15,755 nucleotides of DNA. It comes from Conidiobolus incongruus B7586. Taxonomy: Eukaryota; Entomophthoromycota; Entomophthoromycetes; Entomophthorales; Conidiobolaceae. Position 1 is the first letter of the stretch. Each line of letters begins with the position of its first letter. The notes under the pieces are model-generated. The model had not been told where the DNA came from, did no database searches, and was given only the letters and a program-made list of their open reading frames with translations. Positions 1 to 10,002 of the stretch are shown piece after piece. The stretch spans positions 1-15,755 of the forward strand of contig JNEM01014861.1 in NCBI GenBank assembly GCA_000697335.1, read 5' to 3'. A program made the translations under genes and the position numbers.

Positions 1-170
1 TAAAAATATTCTAATAAAATGAATAATAAATTTTATATATATATATATAACTCAAAATTATTAAATCTTTTATATATAATTAATTTCTTAAAATTAATAA
101 TATATTTGAAAAATCTGAAATTAAAAATTTTTCATTTTCTTTTTTTAAACTTATATTAACTAAATAAATT
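1..170 (+). repeat. Dispersed repeat, copy A (partial, cut by window edge)
   Basis: This is the right-hand part of a decayed dispersed repeat of unknown family, cut off by the left edge of the window. A (TA)n tract at 34-49 is followed after about 50 bases by a conserved block with the core TTTGAAAAATCTGAAATT (about 107-124). The same order, (TA)n, spacer, TTTGAAAAATCAGAAATT, is found in copy B at about 2640-2735 and, on the other strand, in copy C at about 15310-15385. Similarity with B continues for about 40 bases past the core and then fades. No protein-coding remnant can be recognised. Identity was judged by eye only. Confidence 0.55.
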
Positions 171-2259
171 AAAATTAATATAAAGAATTAAATATCAAAT
201 TATAAAATATATATGATTGGAATATTATATTATATTTCCCAAAATTTTAATTAATAACAAATATATTTATAAATAATAAAGATTTAGTAAAATCATGGCT
301 AATGTGTTTTATTATTATTTCATATATTTAAGGTTGAATTTTATAAAAATATTATATATTATCCATAATATTAAATGAAACACAGAAATTTTTATATAAT
401 ATCAAATATTAAAACAATATTACTTTATATATATAATTTATTTTATTTTATTACAATTCAAAAATACAAATCATCAATGTACCTAATATAGCATGTTAAA
501 AGAGTTAGTAGACAATCACATATATTGGCGAAATTTCTCTAAAGCTATTTTCAACTAAACAAGATAATAGTAAAAGTTGAACTATTTTGAATTATTTAAT
601 AATTTTAGGCAGAATTATAATACTTGATTAACTCTCTAATCTCAAACTTTTTGAACACGCTATAATTAATATAAAATTTATTAAATCATTGAATTAAACA
701 AAAAACATAATTAAATTACTTAATTTATAAAAAATTACTATTCATTTTATATAATATATAAAATTATTAATCAATATTTAAATTTAAAATATATAAATAT
801 CATATTAATAATAATTATTAAATTAGTAATATAAAAATTCAAGATTCATTTATTTTTAAATCATTTTACAATGTCGAATCTAAATAAATTATATAAAATA
901 TTACATATTATTATTTAACTTAAAATCCTTTTATCAGATACACTAATATTTATAATTAAAAATAATCATTTATTGATACTAGTAAGTAGATTTAATCTGA
1001 AATTTTTTCAAGTATTGGATTATATTAAATATAGTCAATATAAGAGGAATAGTATAAAGAAATAAATCTTTTAATTATTTGACATTTTATATATAAGACA
1101 ATGATAGAAAATTTAGACCACTGTTATATATCTTATGTGGTTTTAATCAACATATTCTCAAAATAAAATTTTCTGATCTGTTTGAATTAAATATATTAAA
1201 ACTGAGAGTAAAAAAATCAATTTTAAATTTCAATGATTTATATAAGTTATAAAAATAGTTATTAATATAATAGCTAATATAATATATAAGAAAAATTAAA
1301 TTAAAATCAAATTTATATTATAATTTTAACTAGTTCCAAAAAGTTATTACCTTTTTTAGAGTCATCTAAAACTATGAATATCATTATATTTAATATAATA
1401 ACCATGTATAAGGTTAATATTAACCTAAATTCTTAAATAAATCAATATTATATTGATATTACTCTGTATTTTTAATAATGGGAATTTTTTGTGATTGAAA
1501 ATAAATAAATATTTTAATATATAATATATAAAAATAAATATATAATATAAATTTAATAGTTTCTTTTATTATTAATAACTCTTTGTTATACTTTTAGCAA
1601 AGATTAAATATTTAAAAAATAGTTTTTTTTATTAAAGACTGAAATTTAATGTTTTATAAACTAATTAAATTTTTTTGTATAAATTTTCTTTCTTGTAAAC
1701 TAGTTTTTTAATTACCTAAAGCAATTATAATTACATAGGTTATAATCTAAAGAATATACTAGATGTAGTAGTTTTTCCTAGTTATTTTTAATTAAAAAGT
1801 TTTTTATAGCTTTAGATTTATAAATTCTATAATTATTATGCAAAATAATAGGTTTTCTTAAATTATATTAAAAACACTAATTAGAAATACTTTTATTTAA
1901 AAAAACAATATTAAATTTATTATTAATTAATTTTCTTTCAAGAACTAAATAAAAATAGCATATATTATTATAATTTATTATAATAATTAATATTCACTTA
2001 TTAATAAAATATTTATTTAAAAGGATTTGTAGAAAAGGTTAATTTAATTTAATCTAGCATTTTAATTTGTGTTTTAATAAAAGATTATATATAGGGATTT
2101 AAGATTTATTAATTATAATTATTCACTGTAAAAGTTTAAACTTTTAATAATATTTTAGTAAGTTTTATTTAACAATAGCTACTCTAACTTTTTTTAAGCT
2201 TTAGTTAAATTATAAAGTATCTATTTTATATTTTTATTTATTAATTTGAGTTTAAACTT
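171..2259. other. AT-rich desert without recognisable gene
   Basis: I see no supportable gene, RNA or intact mobile element here. The DNA is almost entirely A and T, and no long open frame is present on either strand. From about 1560 onward the sequence has a texture rich in TTTAG/TTTTAA with few C residues, continuous with the repeat copy that starts near 2260. The decayed repeat may therefore extend leftward to about 1560, but there is no second copy in the window to prove it. Confidence 0.5.
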
Positions 2260-2770
2260 TAATATATATAAAATACTTGTAAAACTAATATTAAAGTGTT
2301 TAAATAATTCTTTAACTAAAATAAAAAGGTACTTTTCAATATATTTTTTCACTCTATTAACAATTGAAAGAATAATAGTTAAAGTTAGTTTTTAGATTTT
2401 AGTAGGTTTTAGATAGTTTTTCTTTTAGCTTTAAAGTAATTTACCTAGTGATAAATTGTTAATTTAGATAATATTTTATTACTAAAAGCTGTTTATAAAT
2501 TTTAAATAATTTTAGAGGGTTTATAGTTAAGTTTTACTAATACTAAAATAAAAAATTTTTAATGATTACTATTTAGTTTAAGTATAATTAAATTAAACAA
2601 CCAATTTTAAAAAGTTAATTTTTTAATAAAAAATTATTATATATATATATATTAAAAATATATAGTTTCCTATTAACTTTGTATATATTTATTTATTTCA
2701 AACTAATAATATGTTTGAAAAATCAGAAATTAAAAAATTTCCCATTTCTTCAAATTTAAGCTAATATTAT
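2260..2770 (+). repeat. Dispersed repeat, copy B (longest complete stretch in window)
   Basis: This is the longest copy wholly inside the window. It aligns colinearly for about 430-500 bases with the reverse complement of the right end of the window (copy C). Shared landmarks in order are an AAACTAATATTAAAG-like block (2283), a TTAAGTTTTACTAATA block (2527), AAAGTTAATTTTT (2612), a (TA)n tract (about 2638-2652), AAACTAATAATAT (2700) and TTTGAAAAATCAGAAATTAA (2714). The right-hand 150 bases also match copy A. The three copies are clearly diverged from each other, so the insertions are old. The family is unknown: no terminal repeats, target duplications or domain remnants could be identified with confidence. 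Confidence 0.65.
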
Positions 2771-4129
2771 ATACTATTACAATAATGAGAAATACTTATT
2801 TAATATAATAACTAATTAATAAATATTTATTTCTTTTACTTAATTTTTCTTGAATTTTTTATTAAATTAAATCAATTTCAGTGAATTCAAAAAATTCATT
2901 TAATTCATTCTATTTTAAACATTAAATTCCTTTTTTGGTTTATAGATTTATTTTTATTGATAAAAAAGTTTAATGCCATTATATCATTTATAATATAAGT
3001 ATAAATATATATGTAACTGTTTGTAACTGAGTTCTTGATATTAAATATAATAGCCAATTATATACATTCCATACCACATTTATTTGATTAGTTTTAAGAT
3101 CATCAAATAAAAACTAAATTTTAGTGTAATATTAGTTCATAATAAATATATCAATTTAATAATATCAATCAAAGTAAATTGATATTGATTCTAAAACTCT
3201 ATTAAGGTATTAATTAGGTCTGATAAGATAATATTATTATAATTTTTATAAAATAATAATTATACGTATATTCTTATTCACAAATAAATGGAAAGTGTGA
3301 TTAATGTTCATTTTCAGTCTATAGCTAAGATTCAGTTAATGACTATTGGCTCCAAATAAATCAATTGAAATATGTATAATATAGTGAATTTATTTTTTAT
3401 ATTCTAATATTGATGCATACCTTGAAAAAAAATATTTATTATAAAATGTAAATTTAAATAATATAAATTTAGAAAATAAATTAAAATATTATTTATCTAG
3501 TTTATATTTAAGGAATCTTAAATATTTCCAAATATTTTTATTTCTCTTTGCCATTATATAATGATTTTCCAACTAATTGAATTATAGTTATTATTAATAA
3601 AGTAATCAGTGTCTTAAATGGTCAATTTTATCAATTGTTATTAATAGAGTTTTGATATTGTTATAATAATTTGAAACTCAATTATTATTATTATTATTAA
3701 TTGAAATTGATAAACTTTAAAGCATTATTAATTATTTTCAGTTATATTTTTTTAATCAAATCCTAATAATTTGATTGATTTTTCAATATGCATATTTCTA
3801 TTTTAATTTTTAATATTGGCGTAAATTGAGCGTTGATCAGTAAATATATGTGAAAACTTTGAGCTTATTGTTAAGTAGATTTTGAAAAATTTATATGATC
3901 CAATATGTTATTATAGATTAAGTTTCATATTTGTTTGATTTTGGGCTGATGATTATAATTTGAATGAGAATTTTGACGATATATTTTGATTTTTAAATAG
4001 ATATTAATTGTAATTAATTTTAAAATTGTTGAATATAATTTACATTTAGGAAAATTAAGCTATATTATAATATCAGTAACTTTACAAAAAATTTAACATA
4101 TAAATTATGGTGTAAACGAATATCTGTTA
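2771..4129. other. AT-rich intergenic DNA, no gene seen
   Basis: No gene or RNA can be supported. Short AT-rich direct and inverted repeats are frequent, as expected from composition. The one structure that stands out is the long imperfect inverted repeat at 3627-3714, listed separately. Confidence 0.5.
3627..3714. repeat. Long imperfect inverted repeat with an (ATT)n-expanded arm
   Basis: The left arm begins TTTATCAATT (3627-3636) and ends GAGTTT (3647-3652). The right arm begins AAACTC (3674-3679) and ends AATTGATAAA (3705-3714), so both ends of each arm pair exactly. Between them the left arm has a short TTATTAATA stretch and the right arm a matching but longer (ATT)n run (3680-3699), making the right arm about 15 bases longer. 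The loop is about 21 bases. It could form a cruciform or RNA hairpin, or be the relic of a small fold-back element; no target-site duplication was identified. Confidence 0.45.
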
Positions 4130-5615
4130 AAAAACTATACCAGTTGCCCTCCAAATTGAAATTGCTTATGAAATTGACAAATAGCTGGAAAAATAAACCC
4201 ATCTCCGTCTAATAAAATTTAAATACCCTCCTAAAATCAGAATTCTTCACAGAATTTTATGTTAATTGTTTTTGGCTAAAATTTATAATATTAATTTTTT
4301 TTAACCATTTTGTTTAAGGGGCAAGGTTTAACAATATAAAAACCTCAATCTATCAGAATATTTGGCTTTGATTGGTTAATTTTATCCAAAAAATATAATA
4401 TTAGAGTGCGTTAAAGTTGACTCGAATATAATTAACAGTATATGCCTAAAGCAACTTAAGCTTTGTTTGTTCATGGGCTATATCTGGCAATGCCGATACT
4501 GTCTATTTACCACTAGTTTTATATTAATGAATGTTGTGCTAATATCAATTTGGTAACTCCCTTTATATCGGATATTATATCTATTAATAATATACATACA
4601 TACATATATACATATGGCGGATGATTCGATGTATCTGTATGCTACGTACTTTGCAGTACAATGTATCGCATTCACTAGCATTTGATAATGAGAAACAATA
4701 TCATAAAATTATCTTACATATCAAATACTAAAAATTTCACTTTTTATCAGTATAATTTTTTTCCTTTAATATAATATACAGAATATGATACATAATTTTT
4801 CTTTTATAATAAACAGTTTACAAAATTATAGAAATTAAAATTAAAATTATATTATTATATCATGACAAATGGAACAAATTGAAAATGTTTCTATAAGTTT
4901 GATAATTACACAAATGTGATTGATTAGTGGGGTGTAACGTAACATATTAAAGCAAGTTGACACTTTTTTCCGAATGCTCAACTCTTATCATCGAAGATTC
5001 CAAGTTATTAAAGTAGAATAAAATTCGGACCTAAGTCAAGGACCAATCGAAACAATTGCTTAGGTGGAAGTTTTCATAAATATGAATTAGTTGGATTAAT
5101 TTTGTTAGCTTTAAAATTTAAAAGTGATCATAATCGGTAAAAGATTTCACCTTCCTATTCATGCAAACTGCGAACGTGGTCAACCAATTAGGATTCTGGG
5201 CTGATTTTTCACTAGATTGGAATATTTTTAATCTCTTATATTTACAATTAACAAACTATAAAAAAAACCATAAACTGAGTTTAATTTTCCCACGCTAGTA
5301 AATCAATACAAAAAAGTGAGGAAATTTAAATTTTATGCAATGCATAGATTCCTAAATTTAGTAACTGAAAATTACTAATCAAGTTAATTTTATTTGTTTA
5401 ATTTTTTGTCAAATTTGAATTTTCATTTTACAGGATTGTGGTCACTTGAGACGAATTGGGTAGAGGAAATTCATTAATTAAAATGATCCACTGCCTCAAC
5501 TGATTTGATAGTTCATCTGGTTTCATATTAATTGGTCGATTTTTAGATCAGTATTTAAGAGTGCTGATAATCTTCATTTTTGTAATAATTGTTTTTTTTG
5601 CTTTTTATTATTTTT
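4130..5615. other. Base-balanced upstream region of the 7TM gene
   Basis: Two stretches, about 4130-4690 and 4930-5230, have visibly more G+C than surrounding intergenic DNA, but no conserved protein or RNA was recognised in them. They lie directly upstream of the 7TM gene and on the same strand, so promoter, 5' leader or old genic remnants are all possible. Small open frames occur (23 codons from 4614; 45 codons from 5161) but have no independent support. CCAAT-type motifs lie at 5043-5047 and 5184-5188 on the plus strand and, as ATTGG, at 5216-5220 and 5531-5535. Confidence 0.4.
5030..5064. promoter_or_regulatory. Hairpin carrying a CCAAT box upstream of the 7TM gene
   Basis: CCTAAG-T-CAA (5030-5039) pairs with TTG-CTTAGG (5056-5064) to give nine base pairs with one bulged T, around a 16-base loop that contains CCAAT (5043-5047). 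The stem is less AT-biased than the surrounding DNA, so it is less likely to be a composition artefact than most inverted repeats here. CCAAT boxes are bound by the HAP/NF-Y complex in fungi. A regulatory role is inferred from position and motif only. Confidence 0.3.
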
Positions 5616-6572
5616 ATGTCTGCTGGTCAAATGCTATCACCTAACAGTCATTGCTTATGGCTGAGCAATATACACGGATGTATCGAGACTTCAACCTTGC
5701 AAACACTGGTCCATATTCAGTTCTATTTGATGATCTTGTTAACGATCATTGGTGTAGTGATTCTCATTCTAAACTATATTTACTTTGGTCAGAAATTGTT
5801 AAATAAAACCGATAAAGGATACCAGCCTAATTCTATCCAATGTATCCTCATATTCTGGACTCCCGTCGCAGCGCTTATGGCTGTACACAAGTTCCTATTG
5901 TTGTACGATTTTGCTCCCTCTTACACTGTTAGAATGGCTATTGAGAGTGCTACTTGGTGGTTATTGTCAATAGGTGCTACTTGGTATGCGTTGGGTGTGG
6001 TGCTCACAATTCCTGTCACTTTTTCTTACAAATACTACCAAATCTACCCCAAAGAAATCCCAACAACTACACTCTTGTACTTACCCTCGCCTAGAGCATC
6101 CAGAATTATTTTGTGTTTTACATTTTTTGAAATGTTCATCATGTGTGTTCCATCATCCATTGTTGCTGGATATTTCTTGGATCAGGGCGATCTTCCAACA
6201 GCTCAAGCACTAATTATTGTTAATCATGTATTTGGTAGCTTGATGTTCTTGATCACTTCAATGCTAGGCTCCTACTATGGTTATAAGATCCATCAAATTA
6301 AGAAGTATTATAAGAATCCCTCCCCAAAAATCTCTCGTGGTTTCCGTCGTCTTCGCAATAGTTTTATTATGATTGCTTTATATGCTGGCCTCTCATCTCC
6401 AATGTGGCTCCTAGTCATTACCAACTATACTCTCCAGTATAACAGCAACCCCTATCTCTATTGGTTCCTAGTCGCTTGGTTCCGCGGTGGCTTAACTTTG
6501 ACAATGTATGGTATTTACATCACGCTATTATTTAACTTGATTCAAAAACTTCGCAATCTCAATCAATTATAA
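5616..6572 (+). CDS. Seven-transmembrane protein, family uncertain
   Basis: This uninterrupted frame encodes a 318-residue integral membrane protein. Seven hydrophobic segments are visible at about residues 34-57, 73-96, 109-137, 162-188, 197-223, 246-273 and 280-309. Positive charge is concentrated between segments 5 and 6 (KIHQIKKYYKNPSPK, then RGFRRLR) and after segment 7 (QKLRNL). The 4-5 loop is acidic (LDQGDLP), and 6-7 is short and uncharged. By the positive-inside rule the N terminus is outside and the C terminus cytosolic, as in GPCRs. No DRY, NPxxY or fungal pheromone-receptor signature was recognised. Size and topology recall THH1/TOM1/TOM3-type or fungal orphan 7TM proteins, but this is only a resemblance. 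The first ATG is at 5616. The frame opens at 5589 after a TAA at 5586-5588, and no AG acceptor lies between that stop and the ATG, so an upstream in-frame exon cannot join before it. ATG at 5631 is an alternative start. No intron is evident. Confidence 0.85.
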   Translation: MSAGQMLSPNSHCLWLSNIHGCIETSTLQTLVHIQFYLMILLTIIGVVILILNYIYFGQKLLNKTDKGYQPNSIQCILIFWTPVAALMAVHKFLLLYDFAPSYTVRMAIESATWWLLSIGATWYALGVVLTIPVTFSYKYYQIYPKEIPTTTLLYLPSPRASRIILCFTFFEMFIMCVPSSIVAGYFLDQGDLPTAQALIIVNHVFGSLMFLITSMLGSYYGYKIHQIKKYYKNPSPKISRGFRRLRNSFIMIALYAGLSSPMWLLVITNYTLQYNSNPYLYWFLVAWFRGGLTLTMYGIYITLLFNLIQKLRNLNQL

Positions 6573-6645
6573 AATCAAATTATTTAAATTTATAATATAA
6601 AAATCATATCATTGTATACTATATCTATTCTAAAAAAATAATGTA

Positions 6646-6651
6646 AATAAA
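6646..6651 (+). terminator. Candidate poly(A) signal of the 7TM gene
   Basis: AATAAA lies 74 bases after the stop codon, followed by a T-rich stretch. The position is plausible for a fungal 3' UTR, but AATAAA is frequent by chance in DNA this AT-rich, so support is weak. Confidence 0.3.
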
Positions 6652-7777
6652 TATCTTTATTCGCTCAATAACGTAATAATATTAACTCAATATGTTTTAA
6701 TTATGACTCTTGTTTATAAATTTTATAATCTATAAAAATCAATTATGTGAAATTTATTTTTTAATACAAATTGGATAAAAATTTAAAATCAGATGATTTT
6801 CACATAAATTTGATAATTAAAGATAATATTTTCAAATATATAACTCAAGATATATCAAGTACTGTATCTATGATATTATATTATTTAAGAATATTCTAAT
6901 CAGCCCGCAGCAACCAAGTATTCAAAACAATAGAGTTTGATGATATCACTACTTTCAACTTATCAATTTCTTAGCTCAAAAAGCAATTCTAAATAAAAAT
7001 TTTTAGTATAAAAATAGGTGAAATTCAATATATCCACAAATCATAAACATCCTCGAACAAGTGACCTCTAACAAATGATTAATATTACCATCCTAAGAAT
7101 TTAAAAATTAATTCAATATTCTCTAAATTTATTTATATTCTCACGTTTTTTAGTGTTATTACAGGTTAAATACTCTTTATTTTTATTATTTATAAGGTTT
7201 ATTATTCAAATGAAAATTTTTGAAATTTAATTTACTTCCTTTTCTTATGCATTTTTTAAGGGTATTTATTAATGTTATTATTTGATAAATTTGATATAAA
7301 TTTGATAATTATTATTATTATTTTAAATTAAATTAATTTTCTATATTTTGTTCATAATGGTAAAATATATTTTGAATGATTTGCTAGTTTAAGTCAAATC
7401 TCAATTCTTAAATTTAATTTTTTATTACTTTATAACTTAATAATACTTTTGTTGGATCAAGAGAACAGTAAGCTTTTAGTTTATTATCTTTTTAATTTAT
7501 TGCAAGTTTAATAATTGGGATTCATTAATTTGGATAATTAATAATGTTTCAAATTTACAAACAATTAAATCAATCAAAATAACTACTCAAATATATTATT
7601 TTCATATTAAATTAATAGAAGTATTATACTATATTATGTTGTATTATGTGGATTAAAATCATTCAGATTTTTTCTTTTAATAAGATCAAATATAATGATA
7701 ATTTAGATTATTTTATATAAATTGATTTATTAAGGAATCTATACATTAATTTTAAATATTAAAAAATTGAAAACATT

Positions 7778-7801
7778 TATTATTATTATTATTATTATTA
7801 T
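7778..7801. repeat. (TTA)n microsatellite
   Basis: About eight uninterrupted TTA units, a simple trinucleotide repeat in intergenic DNA with no sign of coding use. Confidence 0.8.
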
Positions 7802-8047
7802 AAAATAAAAATGAATTATAGATAATTGAAAAACATTGAAAAGTGTTAAAATTAATTCTAGATAAAGGGATTTTAAGAGTATCATAATATTAGCAAAATA
7901 TATTTATAAAAAATTATTAGATAATTAAAAGAGTCATAATAATTTTGTTTATTCAAATATTACATAAAACAAGAATTAATTTCAAATAAATATAAAATAA
8001 ACTAAATATAATATTATTAATGCTTTAACATAAAAGAAAAAACAAAT

Positions 8048-8066
8048 TAATAATAATAATAATAAT
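8048..8066. repeat. (TAA)n microsatellite
   Basis: About six TAA units, the complement of the (TTA)n tract some 250 bases upstream; located 47 bases before the tRNA-like sequence. Confidence 0.7.
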
Positions 8067-8112
8067 TCAAAATATTTAAGTTTTGACAAATTAATAAAAC
8101 TTAAAAGAACAA

Positions 8113-8183
8113 GCGATGATGGTTTAGCGGTATAATTACCGCCTGCCACGTGGTAAACCAGCGCTCGATTCCCCGCCATTTTA
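8113..8183 (+). pseudogene. tRNA-Gly(GCC)-like sequence, probably a degenerate tRNA gene
   Basis: The cloverleaf layout of eukaryotic tRNA-Gly is clear. The anticodon arm is perfect: stem ACCGC/GTGGT (8138-8142, 8150-8154) closing loop CTGCCAC with anticodon GCC at 8145-8147. The A box (TGGTTTAGCGG, 8120-8130) fits consensus, and the D arm is nearly complete. The 3' half is damaged: T stem CAGCG/CCCCG (8159-8163, 8171-8175) has two mismatches, and the T loop reads CTCGATT instead of TTCGATT. Acceptor strands GCGATGA (8113-8119) and CCATTTT (8176-8182) form only three Watson-Crick pairs and two G-T pairs. A TTTT run (8179-8182), which can stop RNA polymerase III, falls inside the acceptor strand. 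There is no intron. I read it as a tRNA-Gly pseudogene or the head of a tRNA-derived SINE; a functional tRNA needing unusual repair is a remote alternative. Confidence 0.7.
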
Positions 8184-8554
8184 TTCCTTAATTCATTTAT
8201 TAAGATTTTTCTTTCCTAAAAAGATAGTTTAAATGACTATATTTATTATTACTCTTCAAGTTACCAATAACCATTTATATCTATTTGATATTAATTAACT
8301 CTAATTTATTGATAATTTTATTACCATTAAATTGTTAGTTTTCAAAATTCAATTTAAACATCAATATTATCAAATATTTTAAACCATTAATAACTGGATT
8401 TTTTTGAATATATTGTTCCTATAGTCTATTCAAGTTTGATCAATATAATTATATTGAATATATTTGACAATACTTAGTTTCAAACTTCTATCTAGTTGCT
8501 TTAAAAATTTCAATTGATAATGGTAATTAACTCTCGATTGTTTGTATAAATATT

Positions 8555-8558
<4 letters not shown>

Positions 8559-8588
<30 letters not shown>
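8559..8588. repeat. (AT)15 microsatellite
   Basis: About fifteen uninterrupted AT units, the longest dinucleotide run in the window. It is self-complementary and prone to slippage and cruciform extrusion. Confidence 0.9.
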
Positions 8589-8591
<3 letters not shown>

Positions 8592-9060
8592 CTTTAACAG
8601 ATTTAGAAACTATTCCATATATAATTATTGTTGAGTTGAATAATAAATCATTTATCATTTAAAATCAATTTGCAAAAACTAAATCACATATCAATAAATC
8701 TGTAATACAAGTGAATAAACTATCAAATTTATCAGATATTCAAAATTAAATATATAAAATTATTAATTTTTATAAATGAAGATTTATATTGTTTATTTAT
8801 TGATTTTGAGTATCATCAAAGATATTCAAATTGAATACTACTAGTATTAATATTTCTAATATTTTTTAATTTCTATATGTGCTATATTTGAAAATTTTAG
8901 TTCATATCTATACCTCATATTTAATTACATTTAAATTAACATTCATATATTTTATCTTTCTTAATTAATTATTTATAGTATATTCTAAATTTATATTCTT
9001 ATTTTTGATAGAATATGATTATTGAATAACCATCAAGTTAATATCTAAAATCTTATTGGT

Positions 9061-9100
9061 CAACTTTAATTCCATGGTTACTTGGATATTAATAAAGTTG
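9061..9100. repeat. Small inverted repeat (hairpin)
   Basis: CAACTTTA (9061-9068) is exactly complementary to TAAAGTTG (9093-9100), around a 24-base loop containing CCATGG. It is intergenic, with no known function. Confidence 0.4.
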
Positions 9101-9360
9101 TTTCAATATTGTTATTAAAAATATAAAAATATACTATTAGTAAAATTATACAATATACTGTTCCATTTATTCATTTTGAAATATATTGATAAATAATGAT
9201 ATTTTAATAAAAAATAATAAAATATAGTAATGATTTCATATATTTTAAGTATTAATTATGAGATTTGTTAATTAAATATAAATTCCTAATAAACAATGTA
9301 TTATTTAAGATTGTTAATAAGTAAAACTAGAATTTTAACAATATACTTATTAAATCACAA

Positions 9361-9384
9361 TGAATAAATGAATAAGTGAATAAT
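9361..9384 (+). repeat. Three-copy imperfect 8-base tandem repeat
   Basis: Three consecutive units TGAATAAA, TGAATAAG and TGAATAAT differ only in the last base. This is a minor tandem duplication in intergenic DNA. Confidence 0.6.
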
Positions 9385-9980
9385 AATATATACTAGATTT
9401 TTGTGAAGAAACAATAATTGTTTTATATTTGATATTTTTCATGTGATATGAAGTTTGAATGTTTATCAAAACTTCAATTAATGTTATCTTGTTTCTAGTA
9501 ATGGAGTATTGATTCCTTAATATATAAATTGATTAATATTTCAAATTATATTTCAATTATTGTATTAGACATTAGCTTTCCTTAAAAGGGATTAATACTT
9601 TTTTCTCAATATTTATGAATAATTTCATATGTAAATACTCATTTAAAAACCATCTATTTTATCAGGTTTATACTAGAAAGAAATTTAAAATAATTACACT
9701 TGAAATTGATTATTTGTTTAAAACAATCCATACAGTTTATATTCTATATTATCCAATAAATGCCTAATATACCAGCATCAATAGAATTATTTTAGCATAA
9801 AATTATTAGAGGTATTTATATAATTATTGCAAAATATAAATAAAATTAGTTAATTACTTTTTCGAAATAATGATATTGATAAAAACTTAGATTTTATAAA
9901 TATTTCAAAATAATTAAGTTATTTAATAATTGATAAATTATTATTTTGAATATTTACTAATAATTATTTTTAAATTTCAA

Positions 9981-10002
9981 ATATATATATATATATATAT
10001 AT
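9981..10002. repeat. (AT)11 microsatellite
   Basis: About eleven uninterrupted AT units in intergenic DNA, followed by a short GGGG-containing island (AAGGGGACAGC). Confidence 0.85.

Larger units (their letters stand above)
6573..8112. other. Intergenic spacer, with poly(A) signal and microsatellites
   Basis: Nothing coding is supported here. The stretch 6900-7090 is somewhat less AT-biased (for example CAGCCCGCAGCAACCAAG near 6901), but neither strand holds an open frame of useful length. A (TTA)n microsatellite lies at about 7778-7801 and a (TAA)n tract at about 8048-8066; being complementary, they could pair around about 250 bases. Confidence 0.5.

Noticed and set aside
1560-2260. Possible coding remnant of a retroelement left of repeat copy B
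   Set aside because: No conserved domain, terminal repeat or second copy could be recognised, so no family is claimed.
4440-4560. Possible U4-like snRNA (AAGCTTTG... GGCTATATCTGGCAATGCC)
   Set aside because: Only scattered word similarity; the conserved U4 5' domain and Sm site are not present in order.
4478-4681. 67-codon minus-strand open frame
   Set aside because: No recognisable domain, repetitive ATATGTAT-type DNA inside it, and no support from context; likely chance.
5974-6213. 79-codon plus-strand frame inside the 7TM gene
   Set aside because: Shadow frame fully overlapped by the much longer, membrane-segment-rich reading frame.
7982-8179. 65-codon minus-strand open frame
   Set aside because: It reads the complement of the tRNA-Gly relic and of a TAA microsatellite (poly-Leu run); an artefact of composition.
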